Shown: piece by piece, positions 37,459-46,925 of the stretch | How positions within the stretch are numbered: position 1 is the first letter of the stretch | How the letters are laid out: each line of letters starts with the position of its first letter | From: Methylotenera mobilis 13 | Lineage (GTDB): Bacteria; Pseudomonadota; Gammaproteobacteria; Burkholderiales; Methylophilaceae | Length of the DNA: 64,000 nt | Direction: 5' to 3' | Assembly (NCBI RefSeq): GCF_000384255.1 | Contig: NZ_KB913035.1 | Location: 2,371,093-2,435,092, forward strand | Translations under genes and position numbers: made by a program | Notes under the pieces: model-generated | What the model saw: the letters and a program-made list of their open reading frames with translations, nothing else | Told to the model about the DNA's origin: nothing | Database searches by the model: none

Positions 37459-38655
37459 TTAAAGTGAAATGGCATTTGCAATTAATATCTTTTTGATTGC
37501 CTGCTGGTTTGTCGCAGACAATCCCCAGTTCCTTACATGCTTAACTACAGAATGGGAGCTTTCAAACAAATGATATAGTCCATTTGTTAAAGAGACCATG
37601 TTTAGCAAGTCAACTTTTCTTATCCTAGCGTATTGTTTAAGTAAGGCTTTGTCGTTAATAGGCTGATAAGTGTGTTTACTCTCTAACAAATCAAGCAAAT
37701 CAATCACATCTCTAAAACCTAAATTAACACCCTGACCAGCCATTGGATGAACACGATGAGCTGCATCACCTATCAATATAACTGATGAGGCAACGATCTG
37801 ATTAGCTTGTTTGAGTATTAAGGGAAAGCTTGCAAGCTTACCTATGGGTGACATAGCACCTAAGCTGCTACCCCCTGACCGCATTACTTCATTGGCAAAT
37901 ACATCAAGAGGTAACTTCATGAGTGCCTCAGCATGTGCTGTAGGTGCGGACCACACAATTGATATCTTATTTTCTGGTAAGGGCAACCAAGCTAGTACGC
38001 CACCCCTACCCATTCCGTCATGAGTAAACCATTGCCTTGCTATGTGCTCATGTGGCTTTTCTGTTAAGAAATTTGCAACGATTGCTGTCTGCTCATAATC
38101 TTTATGTTGAACCCCAATATCAAGTTGCTGCCGTACCCATGAGTTAGCACCATCTGCGGCAAGCAACAAAGTACTTTCTATTGTTTGCTGATTATCCAAG
38201 GTCAACAAAGTTTGCTGTGGAGAGGATTTAATTGCTAAACACTCATGTCCCGTCAACATACGTACATCGCTAGCCTCTATCCATTGTAGAAGCGCGTCTT
38301 TTAGTAAGCGTTCCTCTACGATAAAACCTAAGTCATCAGCATTTACATTTTCGGCATGCAACGTTAATGGTTGCGATGTTGTATCGCCCCATATTTCCAT
38401 CGCCTGCATCTCAGTGATACGGCTTTTATCCATCAGCGGCCAAATACCTAACTGACTTAGCCATTGCATATTGTTAGGACTAATTGCATAGATGCGCTGA
38501 TCCCAATCATCGGCTGGATAACGCAAACGTTGCTGCGTTTGACTATCGACCAACACAACCTGATACCCAGCTTGAACCAAAGCAACGGTTGCAGCCAACC
38601 CCACAAGCCCTGCACCTACAATCGTTACATCTGTTTTTAATTGAGTAGCTGTCAT
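37459..38655 (-). CDS. UbiH/UbiF/UbiI-family FAD-dependent monooxygenase (UbiI position)
   Basis: Flavoprotein hydroxylase of ubiquinone ring modification, 398 residues. Visible are the FAD Rossmann loop VGAGLVGLAATVAL, a second dinucleotide motif around LLLAADGANSWVR and the third FAD motif GDAAHRVHPMAGQGVNLGFRD. The order pepP-ubiH-this gene equals pepP-ubiH-ubiI in E. coli, so C5 hydroxylation is a fair guess. Since betaproteobacteria have enzymes with broadened position specificity, I leave the symbol open. The start overlaps the end of ubiH by four bases. Confidence 0.88.
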   Translation of the reverse strand: MTATQLKTDVTIVGAGLVGLAATVALVQAGYQVVLVDSQTQQRLRYPADDWDQRIYAISPNNMQWLSQLGIWPLMDKSRITEMQAMEIWGDTTSQPLTLHAENVNADDLGFIVEERLLKDALLQWIEASDVRMLTGHECLAIKSSPQQTLLTLDNQQTIESTLLLAADGANSWVRQQLDIGVQHKDYEQTAIVANFLTEKPHEHIARQWFTHDGMGRGGVLAWLPLPENKISIVWSAPTAHAEALMKLPLDVFANEVMRSGGSSLGAMSPIGKLASFPLILKQANQIVASSVILIGDAAHRVHPMAGQGVNLGFRDVIDLLDLLESKHTYQPINDKALLKQYARIRKVDLLNMVSLTNGLYHLFESSHSVVKHVRNWGLSATNQQAIKKILIANAISL

Positions 38656-39821
38656 TTACCAAAACTCATTTTACGTACCAAGTGACGCTTAACAGGCTTA
38701 ACGATATCGAACAAGCCTAAGCCTGTGCTTCTTAATTTGGCGAAGCCTAAAATGTCATTGGAGAAAATATTGACAAGAAAATCTGTAAATAACAGACCAT
38801 TTTTAGTGTCAGTTTTTCGGCTTGCACGATATGCAGCTAACATTTCTTTAGTGCCAATACCACCTGCTGCCGTATTCAATATTTGTTGCGCTAACACCTC
38901 TGCATCACGCAGACCTACATTAAAGCCTTGTCCTGCAACAGGGTGCATTGTTTGCGCAGCATTGCCAATCACGACAAGATGTGGAGTGCTCACCTCTTGC
39001 AGTTGCGACAACTTCAATGGAAAAGTCATACGTTTTTCTACGGTTAAGAAGCGTCCGACTCTATCTCCGAATTGGGTATGAAATTGAGTGAGAAACTCAG
39101 CATCACTTAAATCAAGCAGAGGAGATATTAACGCTTTCTTTCCTGTCCAAACCAATGAAAAATCTCGTTCACCATTAGGTAATAGCGCCATCGGGCCATC
39201 GGAGGTAAAGCGTTCATAGGCAACATTATGATGGGGCAACTCAGCACTAACCTTAGTAATGAGCGCATCGTGCCCGTACTCTTTAGTTTCACGTTTTAAA
39301 CCAGCGGCTTCTTCCAAACTACGCCCACCATCTGCCAGTACTGCTAACTGGCTATTTAACTGAAAAACCTCAGATTGACGGTTATAGCGTATCGTGGCTT
39401 GATTTGCATCATAGGTAATCGCCTCAGCCTGCGCTTCATCAATGAACTTAACCATCGGGAAACGTTGCAATTCTGCATTTAGCACGGTACATAAAGCACC
39501 ATAAGATAATACGTACCCAAGCGCCTCTTGCTGATAATCAGTCGCCTGCAAAACGCTACGGCCTAGGCTACCTTTTTGCGACACATGAATCGTGTTGATA
39601 GCGGTAGCATAGGTAGATAAAGACTGCCAAATACCTAGCTTTTCAAAAATCCGCCTAGTGCCATAAGACAATGCAAGCGCACGTGTATCTTGATTTGCTG
39701 CGCCTTGCTTACGCACTTCAAGCACAGTACTGGCAATATCATTCTTAGCCAACAGTAACGATAGCACTATACCAACTGGCCCACCGCCTACAATCACAAT
39801 ATGTTCTGATGTCGATATCAT
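38652..39821 (-). CDS. ubiH: 2-octaprenyl-6-methoxyphenol hydroxylase, UbiH
   Basis: FAD-dependent hydroxylase of the ubiquinone pathway. In 389 residues: VGGGPVGIVLSLLLA (FAD), DTRALALSYGTRRIFEKLGIW (a UbiH-like segment), IHVSQKGSLGRSVL, VLADGGRS and the GNAAQTMHPVAGQGFNVGLRD motif. It sits three bases after pepP and overlaps the next hydroxylase, giving a tightly packed pepP-ubiH-ubiI-like operon. Two hydroxylases in tandem suggest they handle successive ring positions. Confidence 0.92.
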   Translation of the reverse strand: MISTSEHIVIVGGGPVGIVLSLLLAKNDIASTVLEVRKQGAANQDTRALALSYGTRRIFEKLGIWQSLSTYATAINTIHVSQKGSLGRSVLQATDYQQEALGYVLSYGALCTVLNAELQRFPMVKFIDEAQAEAITYDANQATIRYNRQSEVFQLNSQLAVLADGGRSLEEAAGLKRETKEYGHDALITKVSAELPHHNVAYERFTSDGPMALLPNGERDFSLVWTGKKALISPLLDLSDAEFLTQFHTQFGDRVGRFLTVEKRMTFPLKLSQLQEVSTPHLVVIGNAAQTMHPVAGQGFNVGLRDAEVLAQQILNTAAGGIGTKEMLAAYRASRKTDTKNGLLFTDFLVNIFSNDILGFAKLRSTGLGLFDIVKPVKRHLVRKMSFGK

Positions 39822-39824
39822 TCG

Positions 39825-41129
39825 TTAACCACGCATCAGCGCTTCAATATCAGCAATAGATTTTGGCGCATCTACCGTTAAAACTTCACATACACCATCT
39901 GTCACCAACACATCATCTTCTATGCGAATACCGATATTCCAAAAATGTTCTGGCACATTATCTGCTGGCCTAATGTAACAACCAGGCTCCACTGTGAGTG
40001 TCATACCTGCCTCTAACTTACGCCAATCGCCCGCTTTATCTTTATATTCGCCAGCATCATGCACATCTAAACCTAGCCAGTGCCCAGTTCGGTGCATATA
40101 GAACTGACGATAAGCGCCACTTTCCAATACAGCATCTTTACTACCTTGACACAGTTTCATGTCAATAAAGCCTTGCACCAAAACATCTAACGCAGCCTCA
40201 TGCGGTGAGTTCCAATGATTTCTTACTGTGACTTGTACAATTGCCGCTGCTTGTGCAGCTAAGACTAAATCATATACATCTCTTTGCGCTGCACTAAACT
40301 TACCATTCACAGGAAAAGTGCGCGTTATGTCCGAAGCATATCCATCCAACTCACATCCAGCATCAATCAGCAACAGATCGCCATCTTTCAATACACCATT
40401 ATTGGCGTTGTAGTGCAAAGTGCAGGCATTCGCCCCTCCTGCCACGATGCTGGTATAAGCTGGAGCCTGTGCGCCAGAGCGATAAAATTCATGGAGAAAC
40501 TCTGCCTCCACCTCATACTCCATTTGACCCCCACGCACATACTGCATAGCGCGCGCATGAGCCCGCGAAGCAATGTTGGCAGACTGTCGCATCAGGTCTA
40601 ATTCGTAGCTAGATTTATAAAGCCGCATCTCATCGACCAACTTACGCACATCTATGACGCCATCAGGGGCACTCACACCACTTCTGGCTTGCGCTTTCAC
40701 TTGGTTTAACCAGCTTGTGACACGAACATCCCAAGCAACATCGGCGCCTAAGCTATAAAACAATTTAGGTTGATTTGCCAATAACTTAGGCATCAACTCA
40801 TCTAAGGCATTAAAACTGTATGCCTGATCAAAACCAAACTCATGCTTTGCGGCATCAGGCCCATAGCGGAAACCATCCCAAATTTCGCGCTCAATATCTT
40901 TATCTCGACAGAAAAGGATACTTTTACTATCTTCTCCTGCAACTAATACCAACAAAGCCTCTGGCTCTTTAAAACCCGTTAGATAATAAAAGTAGCTATC
41001 AAACCGATATGGATAATGGCTATCACGGTTTCGAATCAGCTCTGGCGAGGTTGGTATAATAGCAATACCGTCACCCATCGCTTTTATCAGCTGATGACGG
41101 CGCGTTTTAAATTCGTTTAAATTAAACAT
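39825..41129 (-). CDS. pepP: Xaa-Pro aminopeptidase P
   Basis: Cytoplasmic dimetal peptidase removing an N-terminal residue before proline. The 434-residue, two-domain enzyme has the creatinase-like N-terminal domain (about 1-170, starting with FKTRRHQLIKAMG) and the pita-bread catalytic domain. Metal ligands appear in LLIDAGCELDGYASDITRTFP (two Asp), HRTGHWLGLDVHD (His), TVEPGCYI (Glu) and IRIEDDVLV (Glu). It heads the operon with the two ubiquinone hydroxylases, as in gammaproteobacteria. Confidence 0.96.
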   Translation of the reverse strand: MFNLNEFKTRRHQLIKAMGDGIAIIPTSPELIRNRDSHYPYRFDSYFYYLTGFKEPEALLVLVAGEDSKSILFCRDKDIEREIWDGFRYGPDAAKHEFGFDQAYSFNALDELMPKLLANQPKLFYSLGADVAWDVRVTSWLNQVKAQARSGVSAPDGVIDVRKLVDEMRLYKSSYELDLMRQSANIASRAHARAMQYVRGGQMEYEVEAEFLHEFYRSGAQAPAYTSIVAGGANACTLHYNANNGVLKDGDLLLIDAGCELDGYASDITRTFPVNGKFSAAQRDVYDLVLAAQAAAIVQVTVRNHWNSPHEAALDVLVQGFIDMKLCQGSKDAVLESGAYRQFYMHRTGHWLGLDVHDAGEYKDKAGDWRKLEAGMTLTVEPGCYIRPADNVPEHFWNIGIRIEDDVLVTDGVCEVLTVDAPKSIADIEALMRG

Positions 41130-41174
41130 GTTAGGTTAGTTTCTTTTCTTAGCTTTTAACTATGACCAAGGCTT

Positions 41175-41834
41175 TCAACTCAGACCAAGCAATTGCTGAT
41201 TTAGTGCCATTAATCGCTCAGGTGTTCCAATATCGTGCCAAACACCTTTAAAATGTTCCGCTGTCGCTTTATTATCTGCAATCGCTTGTCTTAATATGGG
41301 CGCAAGTTTTGCGGGTTCTCCGCGCTTAATCTCAGCAAATAAGGCTGGGTGATAAACGCCAACACCAGAGAAAGTGAGCTTGCTGTCGCCTTCTAGCTTA
41401 ATTATCTCATTTTCAAAGACAAAGTCGCCTTGACTATGCTGTGGGGGGTTATCAATCAACACTAGATGCATTAATTTACTTGGTGCCAATACAAGATGTT
41501 CAAACGGGATATCTGTAAACACATCTCCATTAATCACGAGAAATGGCTCACTACCCAACAGCTCAAGTGCATTAGCAATGCCGCCAGCAGTTTCTAATGC
41601 CACATGCTCTGGGGAGTATTGAATGTGCAAGCCCCATGTAGCACCATCGCCCAAGGCCGCCTCTATCTGGCTGCCTAGGTGTGCATGATTAATCACCACT
41701 TCTTTAAACCCAGCCTGAGCCAAGTGTTCTAAATGCCAGACAATCAAAGGCTTCTCACCTACGGGCAGCAACGGCTTAGGAGTGTGGTCAGTCAGTGGTC
41801 GCATCCGCTCTCCACGCCCTGCCGCCAATATCAT
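41175..41834 (-). CDS. murU: N-acetylmuramate alpha-1-phosphate uridylyltransferase MurU
   Basis: Nucleotidyltransferase of peptidoglycan recycling that makes UDP-MurNAc directly from MurNAc 1-phosphate and UTP. The about 219-residue Rossmann-type protein has MILAAGRGERMRPLT, KPLLPVGEKPLI, YSPEHVALETAGGI, VINGDVFTDI and the late WHDIGTPERL, closely following the pattern of Pseudomonas MurU. I start at the ATG at 41834, where the family begins, not at 41861, which adds nine residues. Its partner kinase amgK lies 43 bases upstream on the same strand. The amgK-murU pair beside lptD is a known arrangement and bypasses the E. coli-type recycling route. Confidence 0.9.
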   Translation of the reverse strand: MILAAGRGERMRPLTDHTPKPLLPVGEKPLIVWHLEHLAQAGFKEVVINHAHLGSQIEAALGDGATWGLHIQYSPEHVALETAGGIANALELLGSEPFLVINGDVFTDIPFEHLVLAPSKLMHLVLIDNPPQHSQGDFVFENEIIKLEGDSKLTFSGVGVYHPALFAEIKRGEPAKLAPILRQAIADNKATAEHFKGVWHDIGTPERLMALNQQLLGLS

Positions 41835-41903
41835 CGCTTTCAAATTAGCACCTTTGGTCAAAAAACTGTTCTGTCATTATCTGGTTTTACTGCAGATGAC
41901 TAA

Positions 41904-42989
41904 CTAAAAGGTATAACCGACTTGTGGTGTTGTACCCTCAAAACTCTCTAATAAGCGCAGCATTGGTTTTAACTCAATATAGCGCTCGCACACCTTACGC
42001 AAATACGTCATGACAAGCGGCATATCTTTTAAATAACCATCTTTACCATCACGATGGTAAAGCCTTGCAAAAATACCCAGCACTTTAATATGGCGTTGCG
42101 CACCCATGTACTCGAAATCACGATAGAACTCACTAAAATCGTCAGGCACAGGAAGGTTTGCTTTTCGTGCCGCTTGCCAGTAGCGTACACACCAATCAAT
42201 AATCTGCTCCTCTTCCCAGCCAATATAGGCATCCTTCAACAGAGACACTAGATCATAGGTAATCGGACCATATACTGCGTCCTGAAAATCCAACACTCCG
42301 GGATTGTCTGCACAAACCATCAAGTTGCGCGCATGGTAGTCCCGATGCACATATACCTTACCTTGAGCCAAAATGTTTTGATTCAGTATTTCAAACGTTT
42401 TATGTAGGACAGTTTGCCATTTTTCATCTAGCGTAACATTGAGGTGTTTACTGATATACCAATCTGAAAACAGTTGCATCTCACGCGTGAGTAGTGCGGC
42501 ATCATAATCAGGTAGCACATCTGGCTTACTCGCTAACTGTAATTTAATCAGCGCCATATTGGCATCATGATATAAATTCGGTGCGCTTTCTTTACTTAAC
42601 TGACTTAAATAAGTGATATCACCCAAATCACTCAGTAATAAAAAGCCATTTTCTAAATCTTGGGCAATCACTTTTGGCACATGCATGCCAGCTTCACCAA
42701 ACAGCGCTGCGATTCTCACAAAAGGCTCACAATTTTCTTGTGGCGGTGGCGCATCCATTGCGATTAAAGTCTCTTCTACGCCATTATCTGAAACTAGATG
42801 CACTCTGAAATAACGCCTAAAGCTCGCATCGGCAGAAACCGTGCTTAGCCTGAATTCAGTATTATTTAATGTAGCTGCTAACCATTCACTTAACTGCTGT
42901 TGCCTAACATCTTGTTGACCGTTATTCACATCTATCTTTCTAAATATTGATATATCTTGAGACCATGTATCGTTAACACTTCTATCCAA
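41904..42989 (-). CDS. amgK: N-acetylmuramate/N-acetylglucosamine kinase AmgK
   Basis: Anomeric sugar kinase producing MurNAc 1-phosphate for MurU. The aminoglycoside-phosphotransferase-like fold is read from SADASFRRYFRVHL (nucleotide loop), IAMDAPPPQENCEPFVRI, LLLSDLGDITYL, the catalytic VHRDYHARNLMV and the metal-binding VLDFQDAVYGP. At 361 residues it is slightly long, because the N-terminus (about 28 residues before QQLSEWLAATL) is not conserved in the family. A GTG at codon 21 is an alternative start. The gene is divergent from lptD, 221 bases away. Confidence 0.9.
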   Translation of the reverse strand: MDRSVNDTWSQDISIFRKIDVNNGQQDVRQQQLSEWLAATLNNTEFRLSTVSADASFRRYFRVHLVSDNGVEETLIAMDAPPPQENCEPFVRIAALFGEAGMHVPKVIAQDLENGFLLLSDLGDITYLSQLSKESAPNLYHDANMALIKLQLASKPDVLPDYDAALLTREMQLFSDWYISKHLNVTLDEKWQTVLHKTFEILNQNILAQGKVYVHRDYHARNLMVCADNPGVLDFQDAVYGPITYDLVSLLKDAYIGWEEEQIIDWCVRYWQAARKANLPVPDDFSEFYRDFEYMGAQRHIKVLGIFARLYHRDGKDGYLKDMPLVMTYLRKVCERYIELKPMLRLLESFEGTTPQVGYTF

Positions 42990-43085
42990 GTATAATTTGC
43001 TTTTAATTACAGATTAATACTGAACAGTTTAAAGTTTCTTGTCTAAGTTTAGAGTACATATCTCAAGCTTAGCTAATTGCAAGGA

Positions 43086-43109
43086 CAATTTTTTGATTGC
43101 CAAAAATTG
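43086..43109. other. AT-rich hairpin in the amgK-lptD divergent gap
   Basis: CAATTTTTTG and CAAAAATTG (one bulged base) flank a five-base loop. It is about 100 bases before lptD. No sigma-E consensus for lptD was recognised in this gap. Confidence 0.35.
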
Positions 43110-43210
43110 CAATATATGAGATTTTAACATTGATAAAATAAAACAGTTTACCTATATACAGTGCTTCTAATTTCATCGTTAAACTCTATACATCGCCCTA
43201 TGGTTTATTC

Positions 43211-45592
43211 ATGCTAAAAAGTCGCTTTTTAGCTGCGATCTCCCCTATTGTATTTGCATACGCATTGCAATCGCACGCCAATGAAACTGCACTTCCAGAG
43301 GTTGCGCAATCAGAGAGCTTGCCTATTAATGAGCAAGAGGCTGGCGGCATCGTCATCGATGGCGACAAACTAGAACTTCATCTTGATAGAAAGATGAGAG
43401 CAATCGGCAATGCAGCCATCCATCAAGGTGATCAAAGTGCCTATGGCGATGTTATCGAATATAACGTACAAAACGATGAGTTACATGTAACAGGTAATGC
43501 CCGTATTGAGGTTGGCAATGCAAAAATAAGTGGTCCTGAGTTGCGTATGCGACTTTCAGAGAGCATAGGTGAAATGCGTGACGCTTCAATCATCATGCAA
43601 AAGCAACCCAGCGCATCTAATCAACTAGATGACACAACATCCACTTCACAAGTCGATAGCAAGCAAAATCAATATATTGAAAATCAAAGTCGAGCAAGTG
43701 CATTTTTAGATGACTCGACTGGGACCAATAACTTCAGTGGCAATCAACTCTCATCAAGACCATCGACTGTCCGCGGGAATGCCGAAGCTATCTATTTTGA
43801 TGGTGAAGACAGAAAGCGCATGGTAGATGCGCGCTACACAACCTGCCCTGCTGGCACGGACGATTGGTACATCAAAGCAAGTGAAATAACGCTTAACGAC
43901 TATACTAGTTCTGGCAGCGCTAAGAATGCATACATTGAGTTTAAAGGCGTACCTCTTATCTATACGCCATGGATAGACTTTTCGTTTAATAATCAACGCA
44001 AAAGCGGACTACTGGCCCCAACCATCGGGAGCACGAGTCGCAGTGGTTTTGAAGTATTAACACCATTCTACTGGAATATTGCACCCAACATGGACGCCAC
44101 GCTCGCCGTGCGCGCATTGAGTAAACGCGGCGTGCAATTGCAAGGAGAATTCAGGTACTTAGAAGAAAACTTCTCTGGTACAAACAGTGTGGAGTATTTA
44201 CCTACCGACAGCCTCAGTAATGAAACGCGTTATTTCGCAAACTTAAAACACCAACACCAACTGGGGAATGGATGGTCCGCTGGTTATAGCCTTGAAAAAG
44301 TATCAGACAACGAGTATTTCTCAGAACTTTCTACACGTATCGTCACGACCAGTCGCATTAACCTACCACAACAATTCAACGTTGATTACGCAGATGACAC
44401 TTGGCGCTTCAATGCGATTGCCCAAAAGTTTCAAACCCTAGACAATTTATCGTATCCATATGAGCGCCTACCGCAAATGACATTGGTTGGTGACAAATAT
44501 TACGGTGACGTTAACCTGAACTTATACAGCCAACTTGTAGCATTTGACAACAATCAAGACAGCTCGACCAGACCAACTGGTACTCGCGTGACGGTTTATC
44601 CAAGTGTTACTGTGCCATTTACCCAATCTTATGGTTACATCACGCCTAAATTCGGCATCCACCACACCAGCTATAATTTAGATAATTTGACTGCCAATCA
44701 AGACTCGCAACAAAGAACATTACCAATATTTAGTCTAGATAGTGGGTTATATTTCGATCGTGACTTCCATATTGCAAATCGCGCTTACTCACAAACCATT
44801 GAACCTCGTTTATTCTATGTTTACATTCCTGACCGCAATCAGTCTAAGATTCCAGTATTCGACAGCAGTTTGACCGATACAAACTTTTCCACATTATTTA
44901 TGGAAAACCAATTTACTGGTAATGACCGCATCAACGATGCTAATCAGTTAAGCTTCGCGCTCACCACACGCTTTATTGAAAGCAGCAGCGGTACGGAACG
45001 TTTGTCAGCGTCAATTGGTCAACGTTATTACTTTTCGGATCAAGAAGTTGCACTAGACTACAACAATCTTTCATCATTTCGCAGAAGCAACAGCTCAGAC
45101 GTGATTGCAGGCATTACTGGCCAACTAAAAAATAGCTGGAGAATTGACACATTCTGGCAATACAACACGGATGACTCATCCGCAGTTAGAACAACGATGA
45201 CAGGCCGGTACAATCCTGAACCTGGAAAAACATTGAATTTAAGTTATAGCTATCGAAAAGACTTATTAGACCAATTCAACATTTCAAGCCAATGGCCACT
45301 AAGTAAAGGTTGGTACGGTATTGGTCGAGTCAACTACTCACTTCGTGAAAAAAGTATCATCGAAACGCTGGCTGGTTTAGAGTATGATGCAGGTTGCTGG
45401 CAAGCGCGTGGCGTAGTTCAGCGCGTCAGTACGGCAACTGCAGATGCAAACTATGCATTCTTTTTCCAACTTGAACTAGGCGGACTAGCTTCCATTGGCG
45501 CAAACCCATTATCAGTAATTAAGCGAAATATTCCAGGCTATGTTAGCTCCAGCTTCATTCCTGACAACCCACAACAATCATATTACGAGTAA
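43211..45592 (+). CDS. lptD: LPS-assembly protein LptD (OstA/Imp)
   Basis: Outer-membrane beta-barrel that inserts lipopolysaccharide with the lipoprotein LptE (lptE is at 53977). The 793 residues have a signal peptide (about 1-23, ending SHA), the periplasmic OstA jellyroll (about 45-210) and a C-terminal barrel (about 225-793, start YIEFKGVPLIYTPWIDFSF). Only two cysteines are present: Cys212 (TTCPAGTDDW) and Cys729 (AGCWQARG). Thus there is one possible interdomain disulfide, where E. coli LptD has four cysteines. A Ser/Thr/Asn/Gln-rich insert of about 60 residues (130-190) interrupts the periplasmic domain. surA follows after two bases. Confidence 0.95.
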   Translation: MLKSRFLAAISPIVFAYALQSHANETALPEVAQSESLPINEQEAGGIVIDGDKLELHLDRKMRAIGNAAIHQGDQSAYGDVIEYNVQNDELHVTGNARIEVGNAKISGPELRMRLSESIGEMRDASIIMQKQPSASNQLDDTTSTSQVDSKQNQYIENQSRASAFLDDSTGTNNFSGNQLSSRPSTVRGNAEAIYFDGEDRKRMVDARYTTCPAGTDDWYIKASEITLNDYTSSGSAKNAYIEFKGVPLIYTPWIDFSFNNQRKSGLLAPTIGSTSRSGFEVLTPFYWNIAPNMDATLAVRALSKRGVQLQGEFRYLEENFSGTNSVEYLPTDSLSNETRYFANLKHQHQLGNGWSAGYSLEKVSDNEYFSELSTRIVTTSRINLPQQFNVDYADDTWRFNAIAQKFQTLDNLSYPYERLPQMTLVGDKYYGDVNLNLYSQLVAFDNNQDSSTRPTGTRVTVYPSVTVPFTQSYGYITPKFGIHHTSYNLDNLTANQDSQQRTLPIFSLDSGLYFDRDFHIANRAYSQTIEPRLFYVYIPDRNQSKIPVFDSSLTDTNFSTLFMENQFTGNDRINDANQLSFALTTRFIESSSGTERLSASIGQRYYFSDQEVALDYNNLSSFRRSNSSDVIAGITGQLKNSWRIDTFWQYNTDDSSAVRTTMTGRYNPEPGKTLNLSYSYRKDLLDQFNISSQWPLSKGWYGIGRVNYSLREKSIIETLAGLEYDAGCWQARGVVQRVSTATADANYAFFFQLELGGLASIGANPLSVIKRNIPGYVSSSFIPDNPQQSYYE

Positions 45593-45594
45593 TT

Positions 45595-46896
45595 ATGTTG
45601 CGTAACTTTATTAAAATTTCATTCTTGATTGCGTTAAGTTTTAACCAATACAGCGCACTAGCTGCTGATGTGGTGAAAATGGATCGAATCGTTGCAGTTG
45701 TTGACCAAACTGTCATTACCGAACAAGAGCTAGAAAGCCGCATTACCTCACTTAGCGCACAATTGCGCAAACAAGGTACCGAGCTCCCAGAAGAAAGTAT
45801 TCTGCGTAAGCAAATCCTAGAGCGTTTGATTTCTGATGCGCTTCAATTGCAATACGCTGCACAAACTGGCATTAAGGTAGATGACATTCAGCTCGACAAA
45901 ACGATTGAACGTATTGCTGAGCAGAACAAAATGACGATTCGTGAGTTTCACGACGCACTTAACCAAGACGGCATTAGCATCCGTAAATTTAGAGCAGATA
46001 TCCGCAACGAAATCATCATTGCAAGACTGCGTGAGCGTGAAGTAGAAAGTCGAGTCAATGTCAGCGAATCAGAAATTGACAACTACTTAACAACGCAAGC
46101 TTCAAGCAATCAAAATCAGGATGAATATGATATCTCTCATATTCTTATTCGTGTACCAGAAGACGCCGCGCCAGAAGATGTACAAAAGGCGAAAACAAAA
46201 GTAGACGAAGCATTAGCAGCACTAGATGCTGGTACAAACTTTGCTAAAGTGTCTGCTAGCTTTTCAGACGCACCAAATGCATTAGAAGGCGGTAATATCG
46301 GTTGGAAATCAGGCTCGCAAGTGCCTACTTTATTTTTAGACGCCTTAAAAACGATGCAAAAAGGCGACGTTTCAACAGCATTACGCAGCCCTAATGGGTT
46401 TCACATTCTAAAAGTGAACGACAAGCGTGGCGGTAGCTCACCCCTCATTATTGAGCAAACACATGCGCGTCATATCCTGATCAAACTTTCTGAAATTATG
46501 TCTGAAAAAGATGCAAAACAGAAAATAGATGGCATTAAAGAGCGCCTCGATAACGGTGAAAAATTTGAAATACTGGCACGCCAATTTTCAGAAGATGGCA
46601 CCGCATCGAATGGTGGCGACTTAGGCTGGGTCAACCCAGGTGATACCGTCCCACAGTTTGAAAAAGCGATGAATACACTTAAACAAGATGAAATCAGTGA
46701 ACCGGTATTGAGCCCTTTTGGTTGGCATGTGATTCAAGTGATAGAACGTCGCAAACAAGATATGAGTAAAGAGGCTGCTCGTTTAAAAGCGCGTCAGGAA
46801 ATTCGTACAAGAAAAGCAGATGAGGCTTATCAAGATTGGGTACGTGAACTTCGAGATCGTGCATTTGTAGAACTTAGGCTTGAAGATAAGTTTTAA
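45595..46896 (+). CDS. surA: Periplasmic chaperone and peptidyl-prolyl isomerase SurA
   Basis: Escorts unfolded outer-membrane proteins through the periplasm. The 433 residues have a signal peptide (cleavage after ALA before ADVVKMD), the N-terminal SurA domain with VVDQTVITEQELESRI, two parvulin-like PpiC domains (about 175-275 and 285-385, each with HILI-x-FSxxxxA-xxGGxxGW) and a C-terminal helix returning to the core. The start lies two bases after the lptD stop, so translation is probably coupled. The order lptD-surA-pdxA-rsmA is the classical proteobacterial cluster and links chaperone supply with its main client LptD. Confidence 0.96.
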   Translation: MLRNFIKISFLIALSFNQYSALAADVVKMDRIVAVVDQTVITEQELESRITSLSAQLRKQGTELPEESILRKQILERLISDALQLQYAAQTGIKVDDIQLDKTIERIAEQNKMTIREFHDALNQDGISIRKFRADIRNEIIIARLREREVESRVNVSESEIDNYLTTQASSNQNQDEYDISHILIRVPEDAAPEDVQKAKTKVDEALAALDAGTNFAKVSASFSDAPNALEGGNIGWKSGSQVPTLFLDALKTMQKGDVSTALRSPNGFHILKVNDKRGGSSPLIIEQTHARHILIKLSEIMSEKDAKQKIDGIKERLDNGEKFEILARQFSEDGTASNGGDLGWVNPGDTVPQFEKAMNTLKQDEISEPVLSPFGWHVIQVIERRKQDMSKEAARLKARQEIRTRKADEAYQDWVRELRDRAFVELRLEDKF

Positions 46897-46925
46897 TAGT
46901 ACTAATTAAATAGCACTAAACCAAA

